64,000 nucleotides of DNA from Paraburkholderia sediminicola (GTDB lineage: Bacteria > Pseudomonadota > Gammaproteobacteria > Burkholderiales > Burkholderiaceae). Numbering within the stretch: the stretch's first letter is position 1; every line of letters begins with the position of its first letter. Of the stretch, positions 35,798 through 44,780 are shown piece after piece. The notes below the pieces were generated by a model. That model was not told where the DNA came from, searched no databases, and worked only from the letters and a program-made list of their open reading frames with translations. The stretch covers positions 124,001 through 188,000 of the forward strand of contig NZ_CADIKC010000001.1 in the NCBI RefSeq assembly GCF_902859805.1, given 5' to 3'. The translations under genes were made by a program, and so were the position numbers.

Positions 35798-35940
35798 GGT
35801 GTGTCCTCGATCGTAAGCGCTGCTCGGGATGAGTTGCGCGATGACCGAAGATTAGGCGTGCGCGTGCGGCTCGCCAATTACCTCGGATGTAATAGGTTTC
35901 GGTAACCGGCACGCGGCCACGCAAGCGTTCACAAAAGGCA

Positions 35941-35971
35941 AAAGGCCGGGTCTGAACTGACCCCGGCCTTT
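35941..35971 (-). terminator. Intrinsic terminator of the porin gene at 35992
   Basis: A GC-rich stem (35941-35952 with 35959-35971, one bulged base) with a 6-nt loop begins 20 bp after the porin stop. On the minus strand it is followed by TTTT. This is a textbook rho-independent terminator in the correct position. Confidence 0.8.
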
Positions 35972-35991
35972 CTCACGGCAAAAACTGCCGA

Positions 35992-37212
35992 TCAGAACCG
36001 GTGAATAAGGCCCACACCCACCGCCAACTGACTCCCAGAGGAAGACGGCGTACTGTTATACCCGTCGCCGAGTGTCGCCGTGGCGTCGATGATCTGCCCG
36101 GCGCCGTTGGTGCCCAGCGTCTTGCCCTTCGCCTTTTGATAGGCCTCCAACGCATACAGACCCGTGCGCTTGGACAACGCGTAGTACTCGGAGAGATTGA
36201 ACTGGTGGTATTGCGCATTGTCCTGAATGCCGTTCGCGCGTGTAGCACGGGTATAGCTGTACCCCGTGGCAAAATCCCACGCAACGGCCGGTTTCCAGTG
36301 CAAGACGGCACCGGCTGTATTGAAGATCGCCGTATCGTGGAACTTCGAGCCGCTGCCCGGAATGTACTGAACGTTCGAATAGGTGGCCGTGACATCCCAC
36401 GCGGCATTGAACTTGTAGCCGCCGCCCACCGCGAAACGCTGTTGCGCCTGCGCAGTCTGATAGCCGTTCGTCAACGCGGATACGCCGATCTGCGAGCCGC
36501 CATTCGTAGTGGTCGAATCCGCGCCCCATGTGCCGCCGCCCGCGGTCGAATTGTTGATTCGCGAGAAGGCGACCGCGACGCCGACCGGCCCCATTGCATA
36601 CTGGATCCCGGTCGCCCAGGTCGAGCCCTGGTTCGTGCTGCCCGCCACGCCGCCCAGCGAATACGAGCCGCTCACCGTCAGGCCATAGAGCTTCGGCGAC
36701 GTGTACTCCAGCGTGTTGTTCGCACGGTAGATCGTGTCGAGGCCGTCGATATCGCCAGGATGCGCGCCGTAGTAGCCGGTGATCCAGGTGGTCGGGCTAT
36801 ACGGCGAGAGCATCTGGTAGTACGAAGCGTATTGGCGGCCCGCCGTGAAGGTACCGTACGTCGGGTTGGTCAGGCCGACCCACGCCTGGCGGCCGAACAT
36901 CGCATTGGAGTATTGCTGCGCACCGGTTGCCGAATTGAAGCCGGACTCGAGCTGGAAGATCGCTTTCGTGTTGCCACCCAGGTCTTCCGCGCCCTTCAGG
37001 CCGAAGCGGCTGCCCGCAAATACCCCCTGCGCCATTTTGACGGCCGATTTTCCTCCGCTAGTGGAGCCGAGCGACGCCTGGTTGTTCGTATAAGAAAAGC
37101 CGTTGTCGACGATACCGTATAACGTGACGCTGTTTTGCGCGAAAGCCGGCACCGAGGCCGCGATCGCTGCTCCGAACAGCACAACGTCTACTCGTCTGAT
37201 ACTTTTATTCAT
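35992..37212 (-). CDS. Porin (Gram-negative, Burkholderia type)
   Basis: 406 residues from ATG 37212 (GGAGA site). A signal peptide ends near PAFA, then QNSVTLYGIVDNGFSY, the GSRFGLKGAEDLGGN turn and RQAWVGLTNPTYGTFTAGRQ. It ends in VGLIHRF with the terminal Phe. The middle holds long polar loops rich in Gly/Asn/Thr. It is followed by a clear terminator, so it is a single transcription unit. Substrate preference cannot be read. Confidence 0.92.
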   Translation of the reverse strand: MNKSIRRVDVVLFGAAIAASVPAFAQNSVTLYGIVDNGFSYTNNQASLGSTSGGKSAVKMAQGVFAGSRFGLKGAEDLGGNTKAIFQLESGFNSATGAQQYSNAMFGRQAWVGLTNPTYGTFTAGRQYASYYQMLSPYSPTTWITGYYGAHPGDIDGLDTIYRANNTLEYTSPKLYGLTVSGSYSLGGVAGSTNQGSTWATGIQYAMGPVGVAVAFSRINNSTAGGGTWGADSTTTNGGSQIGVSALTNGYQTAQAQQRFAVGGGYKFNAAWDVTATYSNVQYIPGSGSKFHDTAIFNTAGAVLHWKPAVAWDFATGYSYTRATRANGIQDNAQYHQFNLSEYYALSKRTGLYALEAYQKAKGKTLGTNGAGQIIDATATLGDGYNSTPSSSGSQLAVGVGLIHRF

Positions 37213-37292
37213 GCTGCAGATCTCCAAATCACACGTGTTGTTGAAATTGTCTTAATCGGCATTGACGCTCGAAGTTCGCCAAACTCTTTGTT

Positions 37293-37835
37293 CTATTGCC
37301 CGTGCGGCTGCAGCAGTCGCTTTACCGTCAAGGCAAGGGGGACGGTGAAGAAGATATGAGACATGAAGCCACCGATGATCACAGCCGGGTCGTAGTAGTT
37401 CGGATGGTTATCGGAGGCGATCATGATGGCCACATGCATGACGATCCACGCTAAAACCGCGTAAAACAGCGCGACGAAGGTGGCTTCGTATCCGCGCCGG
37501 CGAAAGTAAGGCCAGATTGCAGCGAACAGAACGCCCCATGCCGACGCGAACACGAAGTGAATGCCCGTGCCGACGATGTACGCCCACACACCGATTGATT
37601 CCTGCACCTGCTTGCCGAACACCAGCCCCGTCGCGTTGCGTGGAATGCCCGCCAATGGCATCAAGTGCTGCGCCCCTACCCAGATGAGCGCTTCGTAAAT
37701 CCAGATGATCACGGCCCCGACCAATCCGCCGATTACCCCCGCGCGAATCATGGCCGTGCGATTCGGCCATTCCGTCACATTCGTCGTCTCACCCTTGTTG
37801 AGCCCACTTCCGCTTACGCTCAAATCGCCACTCAT
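37293..37835 (-). CDS. Integral inner-membrane protein of unknown function
   Basis: 180 residues with about four hydrophobic helices: near 30-50 (GVIGGLVGAVIIWIYEALIW), 85-110, 120-140 and 150-168, and a short polar N terminus. It has some resemblance in layout to YagU/DUF1440-type membrane proteins, but I cannot confirm that. AAGGAG precedes ATG 37835. It is close to the AAHS transporter gene (89 bp) on the same strand and may be its downstream co-transcript. Confidence 0.7.
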   Translation of the reverse strand: MSGDLSVSGSGLNKGETTNVTEWPNRTAMIRAGVIGGLVGAVIIWIYEALIWVGAQHLMPLAGIPRNATGLVFGKQVQESIGVWAYIVGTGIHFVFASAWGVLFAAIWPYFRRRGYEATFVALFYAVLAWIVMHVAIMIASDNHPNYYDPAVIIGGFMSHIFFTVPLALTVKRLLQPHGQ

Positions 37836-37924
37836 GTCTGCTCTCCTTCAATAACTTCTGGTAAGGGATGCCGTGCGCGCAGCAGCCAACACGCCGCTGC
37901 GTGGGGCTGCCGCTGCAACCGCGT

Positions 37925-39268
37925 TCAGGCGTCGGCCACGGGACTGGTGATAAAGCGCAGCGCGAGACGGTTCATGACGATCGCCACAGCAGCGATCAGC
38001 GCAGGCACAGCGAGCACCGCGAAGACGGTTTCGAAACTGAATCCCAGCGACAGCAGCGCGCCACCCACGAGCGAGCCCAGAATGCCGCCGAGCCGGCCGA
38101 ACCCAAGCATCCAGCTCACGCCGGTTGCACGGGCTCGTGTCGGATAACAGCTCGGGGCAAGTGCATTGAGACCGGTCTGTGCGCCGCTCATGAAAAAGCC
38201 GGCACAGGTAACGAGAACCGGCAGCAGGTTTGACTTGAGCGTGCCCATGCCCAGCGCGAAGATGAACACGCCGCCGAGCAGATACGCCGCACCGATCACC
38301 GCATTGCGATCCATGCGGTCCATTGCGAAGCCGACCGCAACGGCGCCCACGGTGCCGCCCAACTGGAACATGCCGGTAATCGCAGCGGCACGCTCGACCG
38401 GCAAGCCGGCGTCCTTGATCAACGTGGGCAGCCAGCCAGTGAGCAGATAGATGATCAGCAGGCCCATGAAATACGTGAGCCACAGCATCAGCGTGCTGAA
38501 AGCGTAGCCGTCCGCGAACAGCATCCGTACCGGCGCCTTCGCAGCGACCACCGGTTCGGGCGCGGTGAAGCGCACGTCTTTCCCGAAGACATTGCCGCAG
38601 ACACGGCCAAGCGTTGCCGCGATGCGCTCGGTCGACATTTTGCGAACCAGCATCAAACGCGCCGACTCCGGCAGCAGCCACAACAGCACGGGAACACTGA
38701 GGATCGGCAAGATACCGCCGAACATGAACACCGCGCGCCAGCCGAAGTGCGGAATCAGCGAAGCTGCTACAAATCCGCCCGCCCCCGAACCGAAGTTGAA
38801 GCCGGTGAACATGATCGTGAGCAACAGCGAGCGGCTGCGCGACGGCACGTATTCGGAGAGCAGCGTGGTCGAGTTCGGCATCGCGGCGCCGAGGCCCAGA
38901 CCCGTCAGAAAGCGCAGCGCGACGAGTTCCAAAGGTGAGTCGGCGAATGCGCAGGTCAGGCTGAAAAAACCGAAGCAGAGCACGGAGGCAATCAACACTT
39001 TCTTGCGCCCGATGCGATCGGCAATCGGCCCTGCAGCCAGCGCGCCGATTGCAAGGCCGACCATCGCCGCACTCATCACGGGACCGAAGGCGGCCCGGCT
39101 GACATTCCAGTCATGCATGATGACGGGCGCGACAAAACCCATCACGGCCGTGTCCAGCCCGTCCATCATGACGATCAGAAAACATAGAACGAGGACCAGC
39201 CATTGGTACGCCGACATCTTGCGTGCGTCGATAAACGCCTTGATGTCGACTGAGTCTGCAGATTTCAT
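37925..39268 (-). CDS. Aromatic acid:H+ symporter (AAHS family MFS)
   Basis: 447 residues from ATG 39268, with GGAGA five bases before it; the frame is open for 80 codons upstream without membrane features. The AAHS motif VMMDGLDTAVMGFVAP in helix 1 holds the conserved Asp used in 4-hydroxybenzoate carrier PcaK. The GPIADRIGRKK loop and PESARLMLVRK follow. It probably imports the aromatic acid cleaved by LigAB just upstream, a role like that of GalT in Pseudomonas putida. Distance to ligA is 113 bp, so they may share a transcript. Confidence 0.88.
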   Translation of the reverse strand: MKSADSVDIKAFIDARKMSAYQWLVLVLCFLIVMMDGLDTAVMGFVAPVIMHDWNVSRAAFGPVMSAAMVGLAIGALAAGPIADRIGRKKVLIASVLCFGFFSLTCAFADSPLELVALRFLTGLGLGAAMPNSTTLLSEYVPSRSRSLLLTIMFTGFNFGSGAGGFVAASLIPHFGWRAVFMFGGILPILSVPVLLWLLPESARLMLVRKMSTERIAATLGRVCGNVFGKDVRFTAPEPVVAAKAPVRMLFADGYAFSTLMLWLTYFMGLLIIYLLTGWLPTLIKDAGLPVERAAAITGMFQLGGTVGAVAVGFAMDRMDRNAVIGAAYLLGGVFIFALGMGTLKSNLLPVLVTCAGFFMSGAQTGLNALAPSCYPTRARATGVSWMLGFGRLGGILGSLVGGALLSLGFSFETVFAVLAVPALIAAVAIVMNRLALRFITSPVADA

Positions 39269-39381
39269 GCGTGTCTCCGGAGAAAACAGTTTCCCGCCCC
39301 GGCGTTCTGTCAAAGCCGGGGTCTTCTTGGTATTGAAATGAAAAGCCGCTAAAAAAAGATGCGGCGCAGGGTCGAGTCGCC

Positions 39382-39741
39382 TTAGACGGCGTCCGGCACC
39401 CTGCGCGTTTTCAGAAACGCCTCGAGTGTTTCGCCACGCATGCTGGCGTACATGCCCAGGTTCGTAATCTTCACCACGCGGGCGAATTTCTCGAGCACGA
39501 AGAAACACACGCCATATCGAATCAGCCCGATCCAGTCCGTGTTGTCGACGAGCGCACGCTCCTCCGCCGTCAGGCCAACCGCGTCGTATGCGGCGCTCCG
39601 GTTCTCAAGCCAAAGCGTGCGAGCCGGCGCTTCGCGCATCTGCCAGAAGAACCGGTTCAGGCGCATCGCTTTCATGCTCTGGCGAATATCGAACGGGTAC
39701 GTGCCCGTCAATTCCTCGATACCGATCAGTTGCGGGTTCAT
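39382..39741 (-). CDS. ligA: Extradiol dioxygenase small subunit LigA (protocatechuate 4,5-/gallate-type)
   Basis: 119 residues, the complete LigA domain: a helical cap with NRFFWQMREAPAR, LTAEERALVDNTDWIGLIRYG and GMYASMRGETLEAFLKTRR. It closes over the LigB active site and shapes the substrate pocket. The ATG overlaps the ligB stop (ATGA), with GAGGAGG inside the end of ligB, so translation is coupled. In P. putida gallate dioxygenase the same two parts form one chain (GalA); here they are separate, as in Sphingobium LigAB. Confidence 0.9.
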   Translation of the reverse strand: MNPQLIGIEELTGTYPFDIRQSMKAMRLNRFFWQMREAPARTLWLENRSAAYDAVGLTAEERALVDNTDWIGLIRYGVCFFVLEKFARVVKITNLGMYASMRGETLEAFLKTRRVPDAV

Positions 39742-40583
39742 CGCGTCACCTCCTCTTCGTAGAGGGTCACGGCCATCGCGGTGCTCGTCGCAAGGTAGTA
39801 GCTGCGATGCAGTTCACGAACCTTCGGCCCAAGCGCGCCGCGCATCGCGAGCCACATGATCGTCTCCACGCTCTCCGCGCCACCAAGGCGCACATAGTCG
39901 ACATGCTTCATCGCGGCGAGCCGCTGCGGCTCATACACCATCAGATCGAGGAACTCGATGTCCCAATCGGTGTTGTTGAAGCCGCTTCGCTCGCCGTGGA
40001 CCTGGTGCGACAACCCGCCGGTGCCGACCACCACGACATCCAGATCCTGCTCGAACGACTCGATCGCGCGGCGCAGCGCCTGACCGAGACGGTAGCAACG
40101 GTTCGCCGTAGGCAGCGGATATTGCAGCACGTTGACTTCCATCGGCACGAGCGACATCGGCCAGCCGCCGTCGTGCGGCAACATCAGCGAGAGCGGGGAA
40201 TTGCATCCGTGATCGAGTGCACGGTCCTGGAAAATCGTCAGATCGAACTCGTCGTTGACGAGCTGCTCGGCAATGTGGATCGCGAGATCAGGATGACCGG
40301 CAATGTCCGGCAGCGGGCGCTTGCCCGCGCCCTCGTCCGCGAATTCGTGATTGGCCGATACACCCAGCGCAAAGGTCGGATAGCAATCGAAGAAGAAGCT
40401 GTTCGCGTGGTCGTTGTAGAACATCACCATCACATCCGGCTTGCGCTCGGCGAGCCAGTCGGCCACCGGTTCGTAGCCTTTGAAGAGCGGCGCCCACGCG
40501 GGGTCGTTCTGCTTGCCCTTGTCGTACGCCATGCCGATAGTGGGCACATGCGACGTGCCGATGCCACCAATGATCCTTGCCAT
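39738..40583 (-). CDS. ligB: Extradiol dioxygenase catalytic subunit LigB (protocatechuate 4,5-/gallate-type)
   Basis: 281 residues of the type II extradiol dioxygenase fold. The non-haem iron ligands are visible: His12 (GTSHVP), His59 (YNDHANSFF) and a Glu in GGAESVE (237-240). The catalytic His193 is in GGLSHQVHG. It opens a trihydroxy or dihydroxy benzoate ring next to the hydroxyls with O2. The window has galB, galC and galD but no ligC or ligI, so gallate cleavage to 4-oxalomesaconate is the more economical reading. First gene of the operon, divergent from a LysR. Confidence 0.9.
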   Translation of the reverse strand: MARIIGGIGTSHVPTIGMAYDKGKQNDPAWAPLFKGYEPVADWLAERKPDVMVMFYNDHANSFFFDCYPTFALGVSANHEFADEGAGKRPLPDIAGHPDLAIHIAEQLVNDEFDLTIFQDRALDHGCNSPLSLMLPHDGGWPMSLVPMEVNVLQYPLPTANRCYRLGQALRRAIESFEQDLDVVVVGTGGLSHQVHGERSGFNNTDWDIEFLDLMVYEPQRLAAMKHVDYVRLGGAESVETIMWLAMRGALGPKVRELHRSYYLATSTAMAVTLYEEEVTR

Positions 40584-41050
40584 ATCCCGTTGTCTTCCGT
40601 TGCTTCGTGCCGTGCTTCAACAAGCGCCAATCGGATGGGTCGCCGCTGCCGGGGTGGCAGCCTTTGCAACCATCTTGAGGTGCAACCATAAGGATCATGC
40701 AGGTTTGCCGAAAGTACGGGTAAACCACATTTGTACCGGTTAAATTGCTCGCAAGCGCCCTGAATGCCAGTAACCGGCGCACGGATAAGCGCCGGAAGCC
40801 CCACCGGAAAGGGGGTTTGGGGCATCGCTGACGAACCCGCCGAGTCCCGCCCCGCCCTCCTGACTATCCACATGCGATAAACAAAACAGATGCCCGGGAA
40901 ACGAAGTCGCAAGCCGTCTGGCAAGCGTGGTACGGGACGAGATGCGTCGCTATACTTGATGGCCTCGAATGAGCAGACACCCATGAACGAGATCACCCAG
41001 CATACGATCGCGGACACGTTGAACATCCGCCAGCCAGAACGCCGCCATCC
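40584..41050. other. 467-bp divergent control region between ligB and the LysR gene
   Basis: It carries no full gene, only a possible 23-codon leader frame at 40983-41054. It should contain the regulator's binding sites for both promoters. I see no unmistakable sigma-70 boxes, in keeping with activator-dependent transcription. Confidence 0.45.
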
Positions 41051-41054
41051 GTGA
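40983..41054 (+). CDS. Possible 23-codon upstream frame coupled to the LysR gene
   Basis: An ATG at 40983 opens a frame (MNEITQHTIADTLNIRQPER...) whose TGA overlaps the GTG start of the LysR gene as GTGA. It has no strong ribosome site of its own. It may act as a leader peptide that couples translation to the LysR, or it may be chance. Confidence 0.25.
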   Translation: MNEITQHTIADTLNIRQPERRHP

Positions 41055-42304
41055 GCAGCAAAGAACTCCTCAACCTGGCGCAATTGCGCGCATTTCGGCT
41101 CGTTGCCGAGATGGGTAGCGCCACGCGTGCGGCAGCGGCGCTGTTTCGTGCCCAGTCGGCTGTAACGCGCTCCGTGCAGGAACTCGAGTCGGCACTCGGC
41201 GAGCCCCTTTTCGATCGCGGCCCCTCCGGCATGCTCCCGACGCCCGTCGGCCGCGCCGTGCTGCAGCGGTGCGAGCGGATCTTCGCCGAACTGGAGGAAC
41301 TCGCGCAGTGGTGCGCGGCGCGGCAGGCACGGCGGCGGCCGACAGCAGAAGGCGCGCTGCCGGCCTATCTGCTCAACACCCGGCGGCTTCAGCTATTCAT
41401 CGCATTGGCGCGTCATCGGCATATGCCAAGCGCGGCGAAGACCTTCGGCATCAGTCAGCCGGCCGTGAGCACCGCGATCCGGGTGCTGGAAAGCGGCTCC
41501 GGTTTGAGTCTGTTCCATCGCAGCCCGCGCGGCATCCTGCTCACCACGGAAGGCGAAACGTTTCTGCTTCACGTACGCCGAGCATTGAACGAATTGCGGC
41601 ATGTGCCCGACGATATTGCCGCCTTGCACGGCAAGATTCAGGGCGCGGTGACGGTGGGCGCATTACCGCTCGGACGCACGTTGCTGCTGCCCAAGGCGAT
41701 TGCGCGAATGACCACGCAGCACCCGGGCGTGAGAGTCGTCACTGACGAAAGCGCGTATGAGGCGCTGGTTGCCGGCCTGCGCGCGGGCGACATCGACTTC
41801 ATTCTCGGCGCGTTGCGCGATAACGACGCCAGCAGCGGTCTGAAGAACGAGCGCCTGATGTCGGAAGATATGGTCGTGCTGGTGCGCCGCGATCACCCGC
41901 TCACTCGCGCGCGCGATCTGAGCATCATGGATTTGCGCGACGCGCAGTGGATCGTGCCGCGCAACAATGCGCCGGCGCGCGCACTGTTCGAAGCGCAATT
42001 CAAGCGAATGAAAGTGAAGCCGCCCATGCCCACGGTGGAGACAGCCGACCTTGCGGTGATTCGTGGGCTGCTGCTCGGCACGGACATGGTCGCGGCGCTA
42101 TCGGGCCAGCAACTGCACTACGAAGTCCAGTCTGGTCAGTTGACGATGCTCGACGTGCAGTTGCACAACACCCGGCGCGACATAGGACTGACCATGCGCG
42201 CAGCCGGCACGCCCTCACCTGCGGCGCGTGCGTTAATCGACGCGATCCGGCTCTCCGTTGTCGATGTCACGCGGACGATCAGCATCGCCGCGAGCCAGCT
42301 TTAA
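41051..42304 (+). CDS. LysR-family regulator with two tandem HTH domains
   Basis: 417 residues, about 110 longer than normal LysR proteins. Two complete LysR DNA-binding domains occur in series: residues 8-66 (SATRAAAALFRAQSAVTRSV) and 108-167 (MPSAAKTFGISQPAVSTAIR). The effector domain runs from about 195 to 410. It starts with GTG 41051 and is divergent from ligB, so it very probably controls the ring-cleavage operon, as GalR does in P. putida. The doubling could let one subunit contact two half-sites. Its stop is followed by a small secreted protein gene. Confidence 0.88.
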   Translation: MSSKELLNLAQLRAFRLVAEMGSATRAAAALFRAQSAVTRSVQELESALGEPLFDRGPSGMLPTPVGRAVLQRCERIFAELEELAQWCAARQARRRPTAEGALPAYLLNTRRLQLFIALARHRHMPSAAKTFGISQPAVSTAIRVLESGSGLSLFHRSPRGILLTTEGETFLLHVRRALNELRHVPDDIAALHGKIQGAVTVGALPLGRTLLLPKAIARMTTQHPGVRVVTDESAYEALVAGLRAGDIDFILGALRDNDASSGLKNERLMSEDMVVLVRRDHPLTRARDLSIMDLRDAQWIVPRNNAPARALFEAQFKRMKVKPPMPTVETADLAVIRGLLLGTDMVAALSGQQLHYEVQSGQLTMLDVQLHNTRRDIGLTMRAAGTPSPAARALIDAIRLSVVDVTRTISIAASQL

Positions 42305-42407
42305 CGCGGCAAAGTCACTGGAAACTGGAATTCAGAATTACAAAGATCACCAGAATATGCCGCTGTTGCCCTGGTCGAATAGTGACGATCAAGACAACGG
42401 AAGCGAT

Positions 42408-42713
42408 ATGAAAAGCCAATCTTTTTTGTTAGCACTATGTGCGGTCGCCTCGTTCTGGGCTGCCGATAGCCAGGCCGCCCAGCCGAATTACGCGTATTCG
42501 ACAACGGTGCACCTTTCCGACGGCAAAACGCTGAGCTGCGCAGTGAACGAGCCCCTGACCGCTGTGCGCGCCACCAGTACCACGCTCACCCGACGCGAAA
42601 CGAATGAAGCCGACGTATTGGCGACTCAGCGACTGCGCCTCGTCAGCGGCCCCACGTCTGCGTATCCGTCCCCGTACACAGCACCGAACGTCACGTGCGG
42701 GGCCGTCAGTTGA
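42408..42713 (+). CDS. Small exported protein of unknown function
   Basis: 101 residues from ATG 42408 (GGAAG site); the frame is open upstream but without signal features. A signal peptide ends ADSQAA at about residue 24. The mature 77 residues are Thr/Ser/Pro-rich, with two Cys (LSCAVNE and VTCGAVS) that could form a disulfide. No family recognised. It lies between the doubled-HTH LysR and a small lipoprotein. Confidence 0.6.
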   Translation: MKSQSFLLALCAVASFWAADSQAAQPNYAYSTTVHLSDGKTLSCAVNEPLTAVRATSTTLTRRETNEADVLATQRLRLVSGPTSAYPSPYTAPNVTCGAVS

Positions 42714-42753
42714 CGTGGAGCGGCGTGGCGTGGGATGGCGGAGTGCGTGAGGG

Positions 42754-42939
42754 TCATTCGGTGCGATGCGGAACATCGTCCGGGAAAGGATAGGGAGTGT
42801 GAGGCCCTGGCCATTCCGCCGCCGGTGGACCGCTTAGCGAATTGCATCCGGCGAGGCCTGCGAGAACGCTGCACGTGAGTAACGTGATTAACGTCAGTAA
42901 AGCGGCGCGAATGCACCGCACTGCTGCTCGACCGTTCAT
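42754..42939 (-). CDS. Small proline-rich lipoprotein
   Basis: 61 residues. ATG 42939 is six bases behind a perfect GGAGG, which decides the start over a longer frame to 43008. A long hydrophobic stretch ends in the lipobox LAGC (Cys32), giving a mature peptide of only about 30 residues that is rich in Pro, Gly and acidic residues. No retention signal (Asp at +2) is present, Asn follows the Cys, so it probably goes to the outer membrane. Function unknown; it lies next to a chemoreceptor gene on the same strand. Confidence 0.7.
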   Translation of the reverse strand: MNGRAAVRCIRAALLTLITLLTCSVLAGLAGCNSLSGPPAAEWPGPHTPYPFPDDVPHRTE

Positions 42940-43051
42940 CGCACACCTCCTCGCATCCACCGCATACGCTACTTCTTGGACCTTCAGTCGGCGTGGCAGG
43001 TTGCACATGGGCCGGTTCGAAGTTCATCGAGCCGGCCTGCGGCGAGGGGCG

Positions 43052-44671
43052 TCATGCGAAAACCGTGCAACCCGGTTCCAGTTCTATCTGCGAGGTTCGT
43101 GGGGTGGACAGTTTGTCTGCTTCACGCAACCTGAACACGGCCACCGCATCGACGAGAGCGCGCGCCTGATCTTCCAGCGACGCTGCAGCCGCGGCGGCTT
43201 GCTCGACTAATGCTGCGTTCTGTTGCGTCGCGTTGTCCATCTGCGTCATCGCGGTATTGATCTGATCAATACCGCGCGACTGCCCTTCGGAGGCAGCGCT
43301 GATCTCGCTGACGATGCCCGTCACGTTGCGGGCCGCCGTGACGATTTCGGCCATGGTTTCGCCAGCGCGAGTCGCCAGTTCGGCACCGTTCCTCACTTTC
43401 GCCACCGAATCGCCGATCAGCTCCCTGATCTCCTTCGCCGCGGCAGCCGAACGCTGCGCGAGCGCGCGCACCTCGCCCGCGACCACCGCAAATCCGCGTC
43501 CCTCTTCACCGGCACGCGCAGCTTCGACGGCCGCATTCAAAGCGAGTATGTTGGTCTGGAATGCGATGCCCTCGATCGCGCCGATGATATCGACGATTCT
43601 CTTTGAACTCGACGACATGTCCGCGATCAGGTCGACAACCTGGCCGACGACGTGGCCACCGCGTGCCGCGATCTGCGAGGCGTTCTCCGCAAGCGCACTG
43701 GCTTGCCGCGCGCTATCGGCGTTCTGCCGAACCGTCGCCGTCAATTCTTCCATGCTCGATGCGGTCTGCTCCAGGGTCGCCGCCTGCAACTCTGTCCGCG
43801 TCGACAGGTCGGCGTTACCGCTCGCGATCTCACCCACGCCGTGCGTGATCGCTGCCGTTCCCTGCCGCACCTGACTCACCGCGGCAACGAGGCCCGCCTG
43901 CATCCGGCTGAGTGCCGCCATCAAGCGTCCCATTTCGTTGACACGCAGCGTTGCGATCTCACTGGCCAGATCGCCGGCAGCAATGCGCTCGAAATGGCGA
44001 ATAGCGGCATCGATCGGCCGCACGATCGAATTCGTCAATGCGGATCGCGCGACGACGCCGAGGATCATGGCGGCGGACCCGATCGCGCCGAACAGCCAGA
44101 GCAGTGTATGAAAACGCTGCTGCGCCGATGTAAAGCGCGCTCTTTGCTGCTCTGCCTGAAAATCCTCCAGAGCGCGCACGGCGTTCCGGTAATCGCTAAA
44201 CAGTGTGTCAGGCGCCTGCCGTTGCGTTGTCCGGAACGACATGAAATCGTTCTGGTCGAGCGCCGCGATTTCGGGGCCAAGCGCCTGTTTCATCAATAGC
44301 TCGCGTTTCGCACGCAGCGCGTCGGTCAGCTTTCTCTCAGCCTCATTCGACGGCGGCTGCGCAGCATACGACGCCAGTTCGTGATCACTGGCCGTCTGCT
44401 CCGCATGCACTCGCGCGAGCACCGCGTCGGTCGGCTTTCCCTGCGTGACGAGCGTTTCGTAAGCGCCGAGATCGACCCGCACCTGCAGCAGCGCTTCGCT
44501 ACTGGCGCCGAGGTGCCGCAGCGCAGCCGTCTCCTCGCTGTACATCCTGTCGAGCGCCGTGTTGGCCGTTTCCAGGCCCGCAATCGAGGTTGCGATTACA
44601 AGCATCAACGCGACCGTGTAGCCGGCGATCGTGATGGTCAGAGCGGTCCGGATGCTGGTATTTCTAAACAT
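43052..44671 (-). CDS. Methyl-accepting chemotaxis protein
   Basis: 539 residues: TM1 at about 11-33, a periplasmic four-helix TarH-like sensor domain of about 155 residues, TM2 at 190-211, HAMP at 212-265, and the long coiled-coil signalling domain. Its tip [20 protein letters not shown] is intact. The C terminus ends CTVFA and lacks the CheR-binding pentapeptide. It senses a small ligand in the periplasm. The position between two halves of an aromatic-acid pathway suggests, but does not show, an aromatic or organic-acid attractant. No other che genes are near. Confidence 0.92.
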   Translation of the reverse strand: MFRNTSIRTALTITIAGYTVALMLVIATSIAGLETANTALDRMYSEETAALRHLGASSEALLQVRVDLGAYETLVTQGKPTDAVLARVHAEQTASDHELASYAAQPPSNEAERKLTDALRAKRELLMKQALGPEIAALDQNDFMSFRTTQRQAPDTLFSDYRNAVRALEDFQAEQQRARFTSAQQRFHTLLWLFGAIGSAAMILGVVARSALTNSIVRPIDAAIRHFERIAAGDLASEIATLRVNEMGRLMAALSRMQAGLVAAVSQVRQGTAAITHGVGEIASGNADLSTRTELQAATLEQTASSMEELTATVRQNADSARQASALAENASQIAARGGHVVGQVVDLIADMSSSSKRIVDIIGAIEGIAFQTNILALNAAVEAARAGEEGRGFAVVAGEVRALAQRSAAAAKEIRELIGDSVAKVRNGAELATRAGETMAEIVTAARNVTGIVSEISAASEGQSRGIDQINTAMTQMDNATQQNAALVEQAAAAAASLEDQARALVDAVAVFRLREADKLSTPRTSQIELEPGCTVFA

Positions 44672-44704
44672 GGCTGTCTTCCTCGACCCGGGGAGCCAAA
44701 AAAA

Positions 44705-44733
44705 AGCGGCGGGCGGATAAGTCCGCCGCCGCT
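44705..44733 (-). terminator. Intrinsic terminator of the porin gene at 44781
   Basis: A 12-bp GC-rich stem with one bulge (44705-44717 with 44722-44733) and a TAAG loop begins about 50 bp after the porin stop. On the minus strand it runs into eight T residues. A strong rho-independent terminator. Confidence 0.85.
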
Positions 44734-44780
44734 AGCAGGAGCACATCGATGAATGGTTCAGAGCGAATCTGATTCCTGGA

